From Pseudomonadota bacterium (lineage in GTDB: Bacteria; Pseudomonadota; Alphaproteobacteria; Rhizobiales; Kaistiaceae), in NCBI GenBank assembly GCA_023392225.1, contig JAEVZM010000405.1:1-5068 (forward strand): a DNA stretch of 5,068 nucleotides, written 5' to 3'. The position numbers were made by a program, and so were the translations under genes. The notes below the pieces were generated by a model. That model did not search any database. It was not told where the DNA came from and worked only from the letters and a program-made list of their open reading frames with translations. Below, one piece after another: positions 4,922 to 5,068 of the stretch (positions are counted from its first letter, which is position 1; each line of letters starts with the position of its first letter).

Positions 4922-5068
4922 CTGATAAACCTTCCAGGTCCAGTTTGCGTTGTAGGCGCCGTTGGCGTTGTAGCAGGCCTTCTGCACCGGGTAGCAATTC
5001 ACGCCGGGCTTCGGGCTGAAGGCGTTCTTCCACGGGTTGGGCCCCGGGGGCGGCGGGGGCGGCGGCGG
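4916..5068 (-). CDS. Proline-rich protein with Cys pair, C-terminal fragment (5' end outside window)
   Basis: Only the last 50 codons are present, entering at the window end in frame with base 5068 and ending at TGA 4918-4916. The fragment begins with eight prolines, then G-P-N-P-W-K-N-A-F-S-P-K-P-G-V-N-C-Y-P-V-Q-K-A-C. It ends Y-N-A-N-G-A-Y-N-A-N-W-T-W-K-V-Y-Q-R. The proline run looks like a linker between an unseen N-terminal part and a small C-terminal module of about 40 residues. That module has two cysteines seven apart and is rich in aromatic residues and asparagine, with a short Y-N-A-N repeat. This composition suits an extracytoplasmic domain, possibly carbohydrate- or surface-binding, but I do not recognise the family. 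The frame is supported by a sharp end eight bases before the next gene, which probably belongs to the same operon. Confidence 0.75.
   Translation of the reverse strand, partial: PPPPPPPPGPNPWKNAFSPKPGVNCYPVQKACYNANGAYNANWTWKVYQR

Noticed and set aside
1..5068. CRISPR array, insertion sequence, integrase or luxI gene
   Set aside because: No regularly spaced long repeats, no transposase or recombinase motif and no autoinducer synthase-like protein was seen on either strand.

Overview
The window has the high GC content, codon use and gene types of an alphaproteobacterium, probably of the Hyphomicrobiales (rhizobia-like) group. Supporting signs are two LuxR-type regulators, a secreted-protein pair and a tRNA promoter that fits the alphaproteobacterial housekeeping pattern. 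No gene here fixes genus or species, so this placement is inference.

Left part (1-1373, + strand): the last 37 codons of a short-chain dehydrogenase/reductase (SDR), followed 28 bases later by a complete PLP-dependent D-amino-acid deaminase/D-serine dehydratase-like enzyme. This is a small catabolic operon that begins outside the window. Converging on it, with 51 bases between the stops, is a 387-aa LuxR-family regulator (1425-2588, - strand) with a cysteine-rich segment, a PAS-like middle and a C-terminal LuxR helix-turn-helix.

Centre (2861-3592, - strand): a second LuxR-type regulator of 243 aa. It has the quorum-sensing architecture (autoinducer-binding domain plus helix-turn-helix) but lacks the tryptophan that normally contacts the acyl-homoserine lactone. 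No LuxI synthase gene is in the window. The two regulators are tandem, separated by 272 bases that hold an 18-bp dyad.

Bases 3593-4274 form a 682-base stretch with no credible gene. It holds several palindromes and, at 3964-4005, an ordered site: three TATCCC half-sites exactly 10 bp apart, alternating in orientation, inside a CCTGA/TCAGG inverted repeat. Local GC falls to 50% at 3901-4000. This is the most striking unexplained signal in the window.

Right part (- strand): a tRNA-Val(CAC) with encoded CCA and its own clear promoter, a strong hairpin terminator, then a two-gene unit. That unit is a 152-aa predicted exported protein preceded by the C-terminus of a proline-rich protein whose last codon and stop form the Shine-Dalgarno sequence of the next gene. 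Neither product is recognised. The tRNA separates this unit from the gene-poor and regulator-rich part and could mark an island boundary, but no integrase or att duplication is visible.
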